The notes beneath the pieces were generated by a model, which saw only the letters and a program-made list of their open reading frames with translations, had not been told where the DNA came from and did no database searches. Below, in pieces: positions 6,022 to 13,412 of a DNA stretch of 33,817 nt; the stretch's first letter is position 1, and each line of letters opens with the position of its first letter. The position numbers and the translations under genes are program-made. The DNA is from PWPR01 sp046542315. Lineage in GTDB: Bacteria > Bacillota > UBA994 > PWPR01. The stretch covers positions 1-33,817 of the forward strand of contig JBKHBO010000014.1 of NCBI GenBank assembly GCA_046542315.1, given 5' to 3'.

Positions 6022-7242
6022 ATGCGGAATAACCTTAACTTAAAAGTAGAATCTGAAATAGGCACCTTAGAAGCAGTTATATTGCATCGCCCTGGAAAAG
6101 AAATGGAGAGATTGACTCCTGACACATTAAAAGAATCGCTTTTTGAAGACATCCCTTGGGTTAAACAAATGCAAATAGAGCATGACGGATTTGCACAAGT
6201 TTTAGAAGAAAATGATACAAAAATATATTACGTAGAAGATTTGCTCAAAGAAGTCTTAGCCTCAAATGGTTCAAAAGAGATCTTATTAAAAAAAGTTATA
6301 GAAACAGCTCAACTATTTAATACTACATTAGAGAAATTCTTATTTGAGTATATAACAAATTTAGATACAGAAAAAATAATAGAAGCCTTGATAGCTGGCG
6401 TTACAAAAAGTGAAGTTCCTGAAAAGAATAGAATAATGACTTTGACAGATTATGTAAAAAGTGATAAACGCTTTTTCTTAAACCCAATCCCTAATCTATA
6501 TTTCATGAGAGACCCTGCTGCAGTTATTGGCAATTCATTATCAGTTAGCACAATGTTTTCAAAAGCTAGAAAAAGAGAGGGCATCTTATTACAACACATT
6601 TATGAGCATCATCCTCTTTTTGAAAATGTCCCACTCATTCATCATGTTAATAGTCAAACAAGCATTGAAGGTGGAGACATTTTAGTTCTTAATGAAAATA
6701 CTATTGCAATCGGTTGTTCGACAAGAACTGCTGCCCCTTCTATAGAGAAGTTTGCAGAAAAGGCTTTTGAAACTTTAGAAAAACTAGAAAGAGTAGTAGT
6801 TGTTGAATTACCAAAATTGCGTTCATTTATGCATCTAGACACAGTTTTTACAATGGTTGATTATGATAAATTTACTATTTATCCTGGAATTGAGCCTTTA
6901 GTTAAATTATATGAAATTACAAAAGGAAAAAATAATTTGCAGTACAAAGTAGTAACTGAGAAATTTTCAAACTATTTAGAATCCATTTTGAAGACAAAAA
7001 TTAAATTAATTAGAAGTGGTGGAGGTAATCCTATCACTGCAGCTAGAGAGCAATGGAATGATAGTACTAATACTTTAGCCATAGCACCAGGAGTAGTAGT
7101 AACTTATAGCCGCAATGAGGCTTCAAATAAGGTTTTAAGAGATTATGGTATTAAAGTTATAGAAATCGCAGATTCAGAGCTTATCAGAGGTCGAGGCGGG
7201 CCTAGATGTATGAGTATGCCTATAAGAAGGTCAAGTTTATAA
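6022..7242 (+). CDS. arcA: Arginine deiminase
   Basis: This 406-residue cytoplasmic enzyme hydrolyses L-arginine to citrulline and ammonia, the first step of the ADI pathway. The guanidino-modifying fold is clear: LEAVILHRPGKEMERLTP near the N-terminus, PNLYFMRDPAAVIG, SIEGGDILVLN, FMHLDTVFTMVD (catalytic His/Asp), GGGNPITAAREQW, and the C-terminal RGRGGPRCMSMP with the nucleophilic Cys. The ATG at 6022 is preferred over the one at 6004, because GGGGAG sits 6 bases before it and the upstream ATG precedes the ribosome-binding site. No arcB, arcC or arginine antiporter is adjacent, so it is transcribed alone from its own promoter with its own terminator. Citrulline use must depend on genes elsewhere. 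Confidence 0.95.
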   Translation: MRNNLNLKVESEIGTLEAVILHRPGKEMERLTPDTLKESLFEDIPWVKQMQIEHDGFAQVLEENDTKIYYVEDLLKEVLASNGSKEILLKKVIETAQLFNTTLEKFLFEYITNLDTEKIIEALIAGVTKSEVPEKNRIMTLTDYVKSDKRFFLNPIPNLYFMRDPAAVIGNSLSVSTMFSKARKREGILLQHIYEHHPLFENVPLIHHVNSQTSIEGGDILVLNENTIAIGCSTRTAAPSIEKFAEKAFETLEKLERVVVVELPKLRSFMHLDTVFTMVDYDKFTIYPGIEPLVKLYEITKGKNNLQYKVVTEKFSNYLESILKTKIKLIRSGGGNPITAAREQWNDSTNTLAIAPGVVVTYSRNEASNKVLRDYGIKVIEIADSELIRGRGGPRCMSMPIRRSSL

Positions 7243-7250
7243 AGATTAAA

Positions 7251-7282
7251 AAAGCACAGATTTTTTTAGAAATCTGTGCTTT
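7251..7282 (+). terminator. Terminator after arcA, possibly bidirectional
   Basis: AAAGCACAGATTT and AAATCTGTGCTTT form a 13-bp perfect stem with a 6-nt loop. A short TTTAATATTTT follows on plus, and an A/T-rich run follows on minus (TTTTTAATC). It separates convergent genes, so it can serve both arcA and the lipoprotein gene. Confidence 0.8.
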
Positions 7283-7301
7283 AATATTTTGCTATACTAT
7301 T

Positions 7302-8195
7302 TTACTCTAAGACTAATATTTCATTTACTACTCTTTGTCCATGTTCATTAAAAGAATAACTAATACTTATCTTTGAATCAGTCTCTATTTCACCAACATC
7401 TTCACTCTCTTGTTCTGATGTATATCTAAAAGCTACTGGAGTAGAGTTAACTAATGCTTCTATCGAGTTGTTATCAACTCTTCCAACATAAGTTGCCTCT
7501 AAGATATATGTTTTGCTAAGCTCTTTACTCTCTAGTATTTCATTAACAACAATCCTATCATGCTCATCTTGGTTAGCATTAAAGACTATGTATTCTCCAG
7601 GCTCGATACCTTCAATCTCAGAAAATAGTTCTTGTGTTATCCTTAGTGATAATACTTGCTCATCTTCTATATATGGCTGCAGTTGAGCTGATATGCTTGT
7701 ATCAACTTCAATTGAATTGTTATCATTTTGTCCGTTGTAAATAGCGATTACTTGATTGAGATCTGCTTTAACTTCCTTTTCCTCTTCTAAATCTTCTACA
7801 TTCAAATCTACATTAAGTTCTTCTAAACCAGTAAATTCGATTAAAATAGTTGGATAAGTCAAAGCCATTGTAACCATTTCATCTTCACTAGGAGCGTTCA
7901 GGCTTAATTCTCCACTAAAAGTATTGCCCTCTAGCATTTCATTCTCTAACTCGATACTATATCCACCTGTTCTTTTCTCACCTGCTGCTATTAATAGGTA
8001 TATCTTATCTTCAGATTCGAATTGATAAGTACCAAGTTCTCCCTTATTATCTTCATACCACTGGGTTAAGTCTTCATTTTCAACCTCAGTTATGTCAATT
8101 AATTGAAACTCAGGATCAACATCTGGGGTCGTATCATTTGAGCACCCCACTAAAAACATAGAAATTATTAACGCAAATATTAAAGTTTTCTTCAT
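7302..8195 (-). CDS. Lipoprotein with PrcB-like domain and two C-terminal repeats
   Basis: This 297-residue protein has a lipoprotein signal: MKKTLIFALIISMF with lipobox LVGC, Cys18 as the lipidated residue. Residues about 60-123 contain AAGEKRTGGYSIEL and LTYPTILIEF, the pattern of the PrcB C-terminal (protease-complex accessory) domain. The C-terminal half is an internal duplication. Residues 152-220 and 236-294 both open with a DNNSIE box and close with a R-V-V-N-E-I-L box, which suggests two small beta-barrel modules. It should be anchored on the outer face of the membrane. A strong AAAGGAGG site precedes the ATG at 8195. A 14-bp palindrome (8226-8239) lies just upstream. The exact function is unknown; an envelope protein-protein or protease-modulating role is inference from the PrcB-like part. 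Confidence 0.7.
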   Translation of the reverse strand: MKKTLIFALIISMFLVGCSNDTTPDVDPEFQLIDITEVENEDLTQWYEDNKGELGTYQFESEDKIYLLIAAGEKRTGGYSIELENEMLEGNTFSGELSLNAPSEDEMVTMALTYPTILIEFTGLEELNVDLNVEDLEEEKEVKADLNQVIAIYNGQNDNNSIEVDTSISAQLQPYIEDEQVLSLRITQELFSEIEGIEPGEYIVFNANQDEHDRIVVNEILESKELSKTYILEATYVGRVDNNSIEALVNSTPVAFRYTSEQESEDVGEIETDSKISISYSFNEHGQRVVNEILVLE

Positions 8196-8225
8196 TATTA
8201 AAAACCTCCTTTAAATATTCAGACT

Positions 8226-8239
8226 ATAACTTAAGTTAT
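8226..8239. promoter_or_regulatory. Perfect 14-bp palindrome upstream of the lipoprotein gene
   Basis: ATAACTTAAGTTAT is fully self-complementary and lies about 30 bp before the lipoprotein start, where a minus-strand promoter is expected. It may be an operator. It has no loop and no T-run, so it is unlikely to be a terminator. Confidence 0.4.
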
Positions 8240-8249
8240 TTTGTTCCAA

Positions 8250-9005
8250 CTATTGACCAAAAATTTCTTTATATAAATTCTCAGAAGAAACTATAACAGA
8301 ACTTTTTTCAAACACATTTAACTCTTTTCCATTAATATTCTTTGCTATTAAACCCACTTCTTTAGCTATAATAATTGCAGCTGCATAGTCCCATGGAAAT
8401 AAACTACAAGAGATATACATATCTGCCAATCCTATTGCTACATAACATATTTCCAAAGAAGCTACACCATAATATCTGAAATGTCTGCATTGATTTAGCT
8501 TTTCTAAATGTGGAGCTAGATCATTACTCATTATCCATCTATGACTAGTAATAACCATGCTTTCGTCCAATACTTTTTCTTTAATGGGTTTAATTTTCTC
8601 ACTGTTATAATAAGCTCCTTGATTTACAATAGCACTAAAAAAATCTCCGCTAACAACATCAGCTACTATGCCAAATACTGGCTTCTCATCTTCATAGTAT
8701 GCTAATGAAATTGCATAATTTTTACCTTGGCTTACAAAGTTTAATGTCCCATCGATTGGATCTAAAATCCATTGATTACTTGCCTTTTTCTTAAAGTACT
8801 TATTTTTTTCTTCTCCTAAAACACTGTCATCTGGATAGTTACGTAATATTGCTTTAGATATGAATTCTTCAATATAAATATCTACATCAGTTACCAAATC
8901 ACTGTGATTAGATTTCTGCTTAAAAGTAAATTTTTCTTTTCTTATTAATATTTCTTCTTTAGCTTTTTTGATTAAAGTAGTAGCAAATTTCATTTTTTTA
9001 TTCAT
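8250..9005 (-). CDS. Inositol monophosphatase family protein
   Basis: This 251-residue Mg-dependent sugar/inositol phosphatase-like enzyme has the family metal-binding elements in order: DLVTDVDIYIEEFI (about residues 36-49), DDSVLGEEKN, WILDPIDGTLNF (motif A, about residues 88-99), and SLFPWDYAAAIII near residue 205 (motif B, with WDxAA). It is cytoplasmic. AAGGAG precedes the ATG at 9005. Substrates in this family range from inositol-1-phosphate to fructose-1,6-bisphosphate and PAP, and the sequence does not decide between them. A terminator-like palindrome separates it from the DUF1874 gene upstream. The gene name suhB is often applied to such proteins but is not supported specifically here. 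Confidence 0.85.
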   Translation of the reverse strand: MNKKMKFATTLIKKAKEEILIRKEKFTFKQKSNHSDLVTDVDIYIEEFISKAILRNYPDDSVLGEEKNKYFKKKASNQWILDPIDGTLNFVSQGKNYAISLAYYEDEKPVFGIVADVVSGDFFSAIVNQGAYYNSEKIKPIKEKVLDESMVITSHRWIMSNDLAPHLEKLNQCRHFRYYGVASLEICYVAIGLADMYISCSLFPWDYAAAIIIAKEVGLIAKNINGKELNVFEKSSVIVSSENLYKEIFGQ

Positions 9006-9029
9006 TTAAAGATTCTCCTTAACAGTAAA

Positions 9030-9051
9030 AGTAGCAAGCTAGCTTGCTACT
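9030..9051 (-). terminator. Palindromic terminator after the DUF1874 gene
   Basis: AGTAGCAAGCTAGCTTGCTACT is a 22-bp perfect palindrome that folds into a 9-bp stem with a CTAG loop. It is followed on the minus strand by TTTTACTG. The stop codon of the upstream gene is inside it. The T-run is short, so it may only attenuate transcription. Confidence 0.6.
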
Positions 9052-9379
9052 CTACTCTTTCAATAAGCTTCAATCTATAACCAATCTCAAGCATTTCTTC
9101 TACACCCAAAACTACACCTTCTTTAGGCCTTTTGTTTAATTTTAGAGCAATTGCAAATTGTGTAGGTGCTTGGCGATATTGAATCCTGTTCTTTTTGACT
9201 TCCTTTTGTAATATACCAGAAAGTATTTTTGCAGTCGCATCATGGCCAATTGCAGAGATAAATCCGTATTCATCTACTAACTCTTTAGCCTTTTCTTCTG
9301 AAAGAGCTGATATTACGTACTTTCCATCAGCAGTTATTATTACTCCATTAAATAATGCTACTGGATATTTTTCACTCAT
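9047..9379 (-). CDS. DUF1874 (AcrIII-1/Crn2-type ring nuclease fold) protein
   Basis: This 110-residue protein matches the DUF1874 family, which includes the viral anti-CRISPR AcrIII-1, bacterial Crn2 and B. subtilis YddF. Seen directly: an opening beta strand VALFNGVII (residues 7-15), the motif ISAIGHDATAKILSGIL with His46 (41-57), KKNRIQY, and the family C-terminus KRPKEGVVLGVEEMLE. In AcrIII-1 the equivalent His of a SIGHDST motif (His47 in SIRV1 gp29, from memory) drives cleavage of cyclic tetra-adenylate. That His and the GHDxT context are kept here. The ATG at 9379 follows AGAGGA; an in-frame TTG two codons upstream is less well placed. No CRISPR array, cas gene or phage gene is visible nearby. 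A ring-nuclease role is inference from the retained motif. Confidence 0.75.
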   Translation of the reverse strand: MSEKYPVALFNGVIITADGKYVISALSEEKAKELVDEYGFISAIGHDATAKILSGILQKEVKKNRIQYRQAPTQFAIALKLNKRPKEGVVLGVEEMLEIGYRLKLIERVE

Positions 9380-9409
9380 AGGCAATCCTCTTTTCTTAAT
9401 GTAACCTTT

Positions 9410-9418
9410 ATTATACCA
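9410..9418 (-). promoter_or_regulatory. Extended -10 promoter of the DUF1874 gene
   Basis: On the minus strand TGGTATAAT lies about 30 bp before the ATG. A TTTTAG 17 bp upstream is a poor -35. The extended -10 suggests constitutive vegetative transcription. Confidence 0.5.
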
Positions 9419-9436
9419 AACATTTCTAGTAACTAA

Positions 9437-9465
9437 AATAAAAACGCTACCTTTGCAGGCAGCGT
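9437..9465 (-). terminator. Intrinsic terminator after the stalk-domain protein gene
   Basis: On the minus strand ACGCTGCC and GGTAGCGT form an 8-bp stem (one G-U pair), followed by TTTTTATTTT. It immediately follows the stop at 9473. Confidence 0.8.
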
Positions 9466-9472
9466 GTAAGTG

Positions 9473-10162
9473 TTATTTAATTTCAAATATTACAATTGCA
9501 CCAGTTTGAGCTGGTAAGCTCATTGTCATTACTGGCGGTGATATTACTTCTACTAAAGTTCCTACTTTGAGCTTGCAATTCAAAATAGTTCCTTCACCAA
9601 TATGAATAATAGTTGAAGTATTCATGTCAAATTCTAGTGATTCATCTGTTAGAGTAATCTTTTGACCTCTCTCAGTCTCTTCAATTTCTCCAATGTAACC
9701 ACTATGAATCGCAATATTCTCATCATAAGCAAAAAGTGTAGCTTCTTCTAATTTTAAACCAATATCAGTCATTGTAGGCAAAAATTCTATTGGTACATAC
9801 ATCTTTCCTGCTAATATAGTTGGAGCACTAGTTAATTCTCTTGGTGCCATTTTGTGTTTATAGTAAGCATTTTCTCCTTCTTTAAGAGTAGTATAATATG
9901 GACCATTAATAATCTCTACTAATTTAGTGTCATCATTATATATAACATCATACTCAAAAGCCTCTAAAACTGGTCTTAGATGAACCATACTCACTCCATC
10001 AATTTTGACTATGTCTAGTTCGTAACTAAACACCTCATACTCACCTTCGTCTAATTGCTTTACCAACTCATTAACACCCTCATCTTTAAACTCCTCAGCC
10101 ATTGCAAATGCAAAAGAAATGAACAAAACACCAACTAACAACAAACTAATTATTTTTTTCAC
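9473..10162 (-). CDS. Exported protein with copper amine oxidase N-terminal-like (stalk) domain
   Basis: This 229-residue protein has a signal peptide (KKIISLLLVGVLFISFAFA, then AEE, cleavage near residue 22). Residues about 45-150 (DIVKIDGVSMVHLRPVLEAF, then VEIINGPYYTTL and MYVPIEFLPTMTD) follow the pattern of the stalk domain PF07833: hydrophobic strands, LRPVLEA and VPIEFL. Clostridia use this domain widely in secreted and cell-surface proteins. The last 70 residues look like a small beta domain (ITLTDESLEF, VEVISPPVMTMSLPAQTGA). The GTG at 10162 follows GAGGT; no better ATG exists before the signal peptide. No enzymatic domain is visible, so it is probably a surface or wall-associated structural protein. 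The partner is unknown. Confidence 0.7.
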   Translation of the reverse strand: MKKIISLLLVGVLFISFAFAMAEEFKDEGVNELVKQLDEGEYEVFSYELDIVKIDGVSMVHLRPVLEAFEYDVIYNDDTKLVEIINGPYYTTLKEGENAYYKHKMAPRELTSAPTILAGKMYVPIEFLPTMTDIGLKLEEATLFAYDENIAIHSGYIGEIEETERGQKITLTDESLEFDMNTSTIIHIGEGTILNCKLKVGTLVEVISPPVMTMSLPAQTGAIVIFEIK

Positions 10163-10233
10163 AATAATTACCTCACTTTCTTTACATAATGGTACGAAAG
10201 CTAGGTTAAGTTTGTTCCCTCGTTTTTCAACTT

Positions 10234-11787
10234 TTATTGCAACGGGGATACTAATCTACCAAAAGCTTCTAAAATTTTGTGTCTTAAAGGACGTTTTTTA
10301 AATTCAGCAAAATCAATTATTTCAGAATCTAAAAAGTCTTGTCTAAAGTCTCTTAATACCCTTATAACAATATCTTTATCATACATAAAAGCATTAACTT
10401 CATAGTTAAGCTCTAGTGAGCGATAGTCTAAATTTGCAGTTCCTATTGAAACACAAATATCATCTACTAATAAAACCTTAGCATGAATAAACCCTTTTTT
10501 ATATTTAAATATTTTAACTCCTGCTTCAAGTAAGCCTTCTATGTTATCTTGTGAAGCCCAGTATGCAGTAAAATGATCTGCTTTGGAAGGTATTATAATC
10601 TTTACATCAACTCCACTCAATGCGGCTGTCTTAAGAGCAGTTAAAACTGCTTCATTAGGTACTAAATAAGGAGTCGATATCCATAAACGATCTTCAGCAA
10701 TCATTATCATTTTAAAATAAGCTTGCATAATATTAAGCCAACTTGAATCAGCCCCGCTAGCTACAATTTGGGTCATTGTATCACCCATAGTTTCATATGG
10801 CGGATAATAATGCATGTCAAATGGAAGCTCTTCTTTTACAACATAATTCCACCCATTAAAGAAAATAAGTTGTAAAATGGAAGTTGCTTCACCTTCGATC
10901 TTTATATGAGTATCCCTCCAAAAGCCGAGTTTTTTATTCTTCCCTAAATATTCATCTCCAATATTCAAACCTCCTAAAAAACCAACCTTGCCATCAACAA
11001 CTATAATTTTTCTGTGATTTCTATAATTCAAATCTCTTGAAAACAAGGGAAATAATACTGGACGGAAAGGATGAATTTCTACTCCTGCTCCTGCTAAGTC
11101 ATTTATAAAAGCATCTGAAAGTTTCCAGCTTCCAACAGCATCATAAATTACTCTAACCTTAACTCCTTGCTTGGCCTTTTTCATTAATAACCTTTTAAAT
11201 TTTTCTCCAATTTCACTATCTTTAATAATGAAAAACTCTAAATGGATATGATCCTTAGCCTTTTCTATGGCTTCTAACATACTACTAAAAGTGTCTTCAC
11301 CATTAGTTAATACTTCCACATTGTTGTTTGAAGTCACTATGGAACTAGAGTTTTCTAATAATAGTTTGATCAGTTTTTTTATATCTTTTGTTTTGGTTTC
11401 AAATTTGATTGATTTTAAAGTATCCATTTGCATTTCAACGGTATGTTTTAGATAGAGGGGATCTTTTAATCCACTGTCTGCTCTAAGTTTCCTTTTAAAA
11501 GTTGTCCTTCCAAAAAGAATGTAGAATACAAATCCTACCCAAGGTAATAAGAAAAGCACTACTAGCCAAGCTATTGTTCTTGATGGATCTTTATTTTCTA
11601 AAAATATAAAAATAGCAATAAATCCTATATTAATGGTAAAAACTAAGTTAAAGATCTCACTGATTTGAGCAAATATTGGGGTTTGGAAAAAGTCTATACC
11701 AATCCCTTTTAAATATGTATATCCTAATACTGCTGCTAAAACTACAAAACCAATAATAAGTAGCCATTTTATTTTTGTTCTTTCCAT
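10234..11787 (-). CDS. cls: Cardiolipin synthase (phospholipase D family)
   Basis: This 517-residue membrane enzyme condenses two phosphatidylglycerols into cardiolipin and glycerol. Two N-terminal transmembrane helices (about residues 5-25 and 35-60, LVFTINIGFIAIFIF) lead into the PLDc_N segment (RTIAWLVVLFLLPWVGFVFY). Two catalytic HKD motifs follow, HRKIIVVDGKVGFLGG and HAKVLLVDDICVSIGTAN, each with the downstream Asn/Gly pattern. The ATG at 11787 follows GAGAGGTG. A longer reading frame upstream would run through a hairpin at 11815-11848 and is rejected. Length and order of motifs are standard. It lies behind the BCCT transporter gene, separated by that hairpin. Cardiolipin often rises under osmotic stress, so proximity to a betaine carrier may matter, but this is speculative. 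Confidence 0.93.
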   Translation of the reverse strand: MERTKIKWLLIIGFVVLAAVLGYTYLKGIGIDFFQTPIFAQISEIFNLVFTINIGFIAIFIFLENKDPSRTIAWLVVLFLLPWVGFVFYILFGRTTFKRKLRADSGLKDPLYLKHTVEMQMDTLKSIKFETKTKDIKKLIKLLLENSSSIVTSNNNVEVLTNGEDTFSSMLEAIEKAKDHIHLEFFIIKDSEIGEKFKRLLMKKAKQGVKVRVIYDAVGSWKLSDAFINDLAGAGVEIHPFRPVLFPLFSRDLNYRNHRKIIVVDGKVGFLGGLNIGDEYLGKNKKLGFWRDTHIKIEGEATSILQLIFFNGWNYVVKEELPFDMHYYPPYETMGDTMTQIVASGADSSWLNIMQAYFKMIMIAEDRLWISTPYLVPNEAVLTALKTAALSGVDVKIIIPSKADHFTAYWASQDNIEGLLEAGVKIFKYKKGFIHAKVLLVDDICVSIGTANLDYRSLELNYEVNAFMYDKDIVIRVLRDFRQDFLDSEIIDFAEFKKRPLRHKILEAFGRLVSPLQ

Positions 11788-11814
11788 AGCTATAGCACCT
11801 CTCTTTAGATATAT

Positions 11815-11848
11815 AATACCCTTGCTATCAACCGATAACAAGGGTATT
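11815..11848. terminator. Hairpin between BCCT gene and cls (weak terminator)
   Basis: AATACCCTTGCTAT and ATAACAAGGGTATT pair over about 14 bp (one mismatch) with a short loop. Neither side has a strong T-run, so it may be an attenuator or an mRNA processing/stabilising structure between the two genes. Confidence 0.5.
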
Positions 11849-11877
11849 TCTATATCTATTAATAATTACCTTAAATA

Positions 11878-13359
11878 TTATTTAGTTATTAGTGGGTCTG
11901 TTTTTAATACTTTTATAAGGGCAAACATTGCAAAAATCATAACAAAAGCAAATGGAAATGCTGCAATAATAGAGGCAGTTTGGAGCATTTGTAATCCATT
12001 TACACTACCTAACATTAAAGCCAGTGCAAGTGAAGACTGAATAACTCCCCAAATAACTTTTCTTGAAGTCTTTGGATTTAGATTGCCTTTAGATGATAAC
12101 ATCCCTAAAACAAATGTTGCTGAATCTGCTGATGTTATAAAGAAGGTACATAATAGTAATAAGGCAATTAGTGATATATATGATCCAAACGGATAGTTTT
12201 GCATTACTGCAAAAAATGCCGTTGAAGTATTTGTTATTGCTCCAGTAGCTACTTCTACTCCAGTATTAATACCAGTCGCTCCAAAAACTGAAAACCATAA
12301 AAATGAAGCTAGCGTTGGAGCTAATAATACTCCCCCTACAAATTCTTTAATAGTTCTTCCTTTAGAAATTCTTGCAATAAAAGTTCCTACAAAAGGAGCC
12401 CACGCAATCCACCATGCCCAATAAAATACTGTCCATCCTGCATACCAACTACTATCTCCAAAAGCATTGATTTGAAAACTATCTCGTAAAAAGTTTCCTA
12501 AATAAGCACCTAAGCCATCAACAAAAGTATTTATGATCAAAACAGTAGGTCCGATTATTAGAGTTGCTAACAATAAAACAGTTGCAATTGAGACATTTAG
12601 ATTAGATAAAAACTTAATACCTTTATCCAGTCCTGTTATTGCAGAAATCATAAACAATATAGTAACAACTCCTACAATTACTAACTTTATCAAATCTGTT
12701 TCTGGTATGTTGAATAAGAAATTCAGTCCACTGTTAATTTGCAAAGTTCCAAGTCCTAGCGAAGTTGCAACTCCAGCTACTGTCGCGAAAATTGCTAAAA
12801 TGTCAATCGCTTTACCAATTGGTCCATTTGCTCTTTGTTCACCTATCAAGGGTATAAAAATACTACTTATAAGCCCTGGTTTACCCTTTCTAAACTGCAT
12901 ATAAGCAAGTGCTAGAGCTAAAACTGAGTAACTGGCCCAAGGATGAAGTCCCCAATGAAAAAATGACTTCTTTATTGCAAAATCTGCAGCAGCAGCTGAG
13001 CCACCAACTACTCCAACAGGATTAACAAAGTGATTCAAAGGTTCTGCAACTCCCCAGAAAACAAGTCCAATACCCATCCCAGCAGAAAACAACATTGCAA
13101 ACCATGAAAGTGTACTATATTCTGGTTTATCATCGTCTTTACCTAGTTTTATCTTTCCATACTTGCTTAAAGCCATAAAGATAGAAAAAGCGACAAAAGA
13201 AAACATTGTTAATATATAAAACCATCCAAAATTATCACCAATAAACTTAAATGCTGAGTTGGCAGAATTTTCAAAATTAGTTGGTAGTGCTAAACCCCAT
13301 AATACAATTGCTATTGTAAATATAATTGAAATATAAAATACCGTTCCACCTTTTTTCAT
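11878..13359 (-). CDS. BCCT family betaine/carnitine/choline transporter
   Basis: This 493-residue, 12-helix secondary transporter has family signatures GMGIGLVFWGVAEPLNHF (about residues 93-110) and WTVFYWAWWIAWAPFVGTFI (about 310-329), the aromatic substrate-binding stretch on helix 8. The loop ARISKGRTIKEF follows, and TSADSATFVLGM lies near residue 408. The ATG at 13359 is preferred over the ATG two codons upstream, which overlaps the AAGGAG site. It directly follows grdH, after an attenuator-like hairpin at 13381-13412, so it is probably part of the same transcription unit and brings in the reductase substrate. Betaine is the likeliest substrate by context. Choline, carnitine or another trimethylammonium compound cannot be excluded from sequence. 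There is no long C-terminal regulatory extension of the BetP type. Confidence 0.92.
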   Translation of the reverse strand: MKKGGTVFYISIIFTIAIVLWGLALPTNFENSANSAFKFIGDNFGWFYILTMFSFVAFSIFMALSKYGKIKLGKDDDKPEYSTLSWFAMLFSAGMGIGLVFWGVAEPLNHFVNPVGVVGGSAAAADFAIKKSFFHWGLHPWASYSVLALALAYMQFRKGKPGLISSIFIPLIGEQRANGPIGKAIDILAIFATVAGVATSLGLGTLQINSGLNFLFNIPETDLIKLVIVGVVTILFMISAITGLDKGIKFLSNLNVSIATVLLLATLIIGPTVLIINTFVDGLGAYLGNFLRDSFQINAFGDSSWYAGWTVFYWAWWIAWAPFVGTFIARISKGRTIKEFVGGVLLAPTLASFLWFSVFGATGINTGVEVATGAITNTSTAFFAVMQNYPFGSYISLIALLLLCTFFITSADSATFVLGMLSSKGNLNPKTSRKVIWGVIQSSLALALMLGSVNGLQMLQTASIIAAFPFAFVMIFAMFALIKVLKTDPLITK

Positions 13360-13380
13360 ATTCATCTCCTTTATATACTT

Positions 13381-13412
13381 TTTAAAAGATAGGGGTAGTT
13401 TGCCCCTATCTT
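13381..13412 (-). terminator. Attenuator-like hairpin between grdH and the BCCT gene
   Basis: On the minus strand AAGATAGGGG and CCCCTATCTT form a perfect 10-bp stem with a 7-nt loop, followed by TTTTAAA. The stop codon of grdH lies at its base. The T-run is short, so partial readthrough to the transporter gene is likely. Confidence 0.65.

Noticed and set aside
8990..9470. CRISPR array near the DUF1874 gene
   Set aside because: No regularly spaced repeats are visible here or elsewhere in the window; the palindromes nearby are terminators.
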